Origin: an uncultured Bacteroides sp.
Lineage (GTDB): Bacteria; Bacteroidota; Bacteroidia; Bacteroidales; Bacteroidaceae
Assembly (NCBI GenBank): GCA_900556625.1
Contig: USPQ01000002.1
Location: forward strand, 1-64,000
Direction of reading: 5' to 3'
Length of the DNA stretch: 64,000 nucleotides
Shown: in pieces, positions 62,581-64,000 of the stretch
Numbering within the stretch: the stretch's first letter is position 1
Layout: each line of letters opens with the position of its first letter
Notes under the pieces: model-generated
The model's input: only the letters and a program-made list of their open reading frames with translations
Told to the model about the DNA's origin: nothing
The model's database searches: none
Position numbers and translations under genes: made by a program

Positions 62581-64000
62581 TGAAAAGATTCACACAACTA
62601 ATGTCACTGTTGTTTATGGCAGCAGTCACACAGTACAGTTGCATCAATGATGCAGATGTAGCTTTTTCCGATGAGAGCCACACGGATTCAAACGGCAATC
62701 TTGCCCTATTCTTTGAAATCCCCAATGAAAACCACACTCGCAGCGCCGAATCATCAGGCGTGACAGAGACTGGCTCAAAGGATGAATATGCAGTAAAAAG
62801 TCTGACAGTCTATCTGTTCGATTCGACTACTAAAAGTCTGAAAGACCAACAAGAACTGAAGAACATCAGACAGGTCAAAGGAGAAGGGAGAAATATACAG
62901 TATACCGCTGACAGAATTACCGTAAATCCGGGTACATACAATATCTTTGCCATTGCCAACGGGAAAGCAATCAACAAAGAAATCACCATGCAAGACGATT
63001 TCTTAAATGCTGTCGATGAAGTAACGTACAGTACAGGAAAGATTCCAAATGTACCCACAGAGGGCTTTGTTATGACAAACCGTGGTGCAGCCAACCTGAA
63101 CATAGAGATAAGAAAGCCTACTGATTCGGACAAGATAACCAATGTATCTATCAGTCTTGAGCGTGCCGTTGCCAAAATCGAACTAACTCAAAAACAAGAG
63201 ACTTTTCCCCTGAAAGATCCCAACGGAGAGGTGTATTGTACCATAAAACTCAACACATTCAGAATGTTGAATCTGGCAACTAAATTCTACACATTCCGCC
63301 ACACAGCCACATTGAATAGCTTTCAGGAGCCGGCTTCGTATACGGAAGAAAACTTTGGTGACATTCCCGATGTCAACGGTTATCTAATCGATCCTTATTT
63401 CTTCAAGAAAACAGTGGAAGGTGCCAAAGATTTCACAAATGCCGACGGTTTCTTCGCACAAGCATTAGTAGATACTGACATCAACGACAATAACTGGGCA
63501 GGTATGGCACCAGCCAATAGCTGGTCATACATTTACTGTCTGGAGAACTGTATGTTCGTTGATGCACAATTGAATGCATACAGTACCGGAGTAATGTTCA
63601 AAGCCAACATGGACATCGCCACTAACCGCGTTTTCGACGAAAATGGTACCAATATAAACAATCCGTCCAACTGGCCTACCAAGATGTTCTATTTCAATTA
63701 TAACTTCTACATCAGTGTAGATGCAATACGTAAACAGGTTCTGAATAACTTACCGTCAGATGTCACAGACGATTCGGACACAGAGACTCTTGCCAAATAC
63801 AGTATCAAACGTTTCCAGAAAACAGAAAACTACTCATGTTACTACAACTACTGGATCAAGCACGAGGATAATTATGAATCTACAGAAATGGGTGTAATGG
63901 AATTCGGTATTGTTCGTAATAATATATATCGTCTGTCTATCAGTAAAGTGGCAGGACTCGGTAGTGGAGATCCTTACATTGAGCCGGAACAACCGGACGA
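62581..64000 (+). CDS. Mfa1-family major fimbrial subunit, 3' end cut by the window
   Basis: 473 codons from ATG 62581 with the frame open to the edge. A lipoprotein signal peptide ends in VTQYSC (Cys near residue 21). The mature sequence has the fimbrillin pattern: an N-terminal strand region after HTRSAESSG (possible protease processing site that releases the donor-strand acceptor), AVKSLTVYLFDSTTKSL, NPGTYNIFAIANGKAI, ISLERAVAKIELTQ, and the closing GVMEFGIVRNNIYRLSISKV, GLGSGDPYIEPEQPDE. Only the last ~30 residues are probably missing. It is the type V pilus shaft subunit, polymerising outside the outer membrane by strand exchange. Confidence 0.85.

Overview
The window is from a Bacteroides chromosome, probably close to B. 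thetaiotaomicron. The signs are TAnnTTTG-type -7 promoter boxes, SusC/SusD pairs, an ECF sigma/FecR regulated polysaccharide utilisation locus (PUL), type V (FimA/Mfa1) fimbrial genes, and a glsB/glsA glycine-lipid pair close to the division-cell-wall cluster. Species assignment is inference.

Layout. 1-5.4 kb: leftward housekeeping genes (MgtC-like fragment, CYTH protein, porin, a 44-residue membrane protein, prfB with its programmed +1 frameshift, an acyl-CoA ligase). 5.4-17 kb: a compact PUL with sigma factor, FecR, STN-type SusC, SusD, a surface GH18 endoglycosidase and two DUF1735 lipoproteins; it looks built to release and import N-glycans or related GlcNAc-containing glycans. A minus-strand terminator between fecR and susC suggests a repressive antisense RNA, and diverged ~70-bp inverted repeats flank the whole locus. 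17.3-18.4 kb: argE-like deacylase. 18.9-28.6 kb: poorly characterised envelope genes, including a leftward run of a DUF1573/thioredoxin-like protein, a Cys-rich lipoprotein, two small paralogues, a TlpA gene with an in-frame stop, a Wzy_C ligase with TPRs and a transglutaminase-like lipoprotein; a second Cys-containing lipoprotein is divergent. 28.6-31.4 kb: membrane-bound HTH regulator, tag, galM.

31.7-39.9 kb: a coupled operon dut - TPR lipoprotein - DUF4292 lipoprotein - EnvC-like activator, with dGTPase divergent; then glsB/glsA and a stand-alone ECF sigma factor. 40.2-56.5 kb: the dcw cluster (mraZ, rsmH, ftsL-like, ftsI, murE, mraY, murD, ftsW, murG, murC, ftsQ, ftsA, ftsZ) plus a YqeY protein, preceded by three 10-bp-spaced TGGGG-type MraZ boxes. 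It makes lipid II and assembles the divisome.

56.5-64 kb: a repeat-rich spacer, a tyrosine recombinase, then a 301-bp element bounded by perfect 25-bp inverted repeats that carries a canonical promoter, followed by two DUF3575/DUF3868 pairs and an Mfa1-type fimbrillin cut by the window end. This is best read as a phase-variable fimbrial operon. In the orientation given, the canonical promoter points away from the fimbrial genes. No rRNA, tRNA or CRISPR array was seen.
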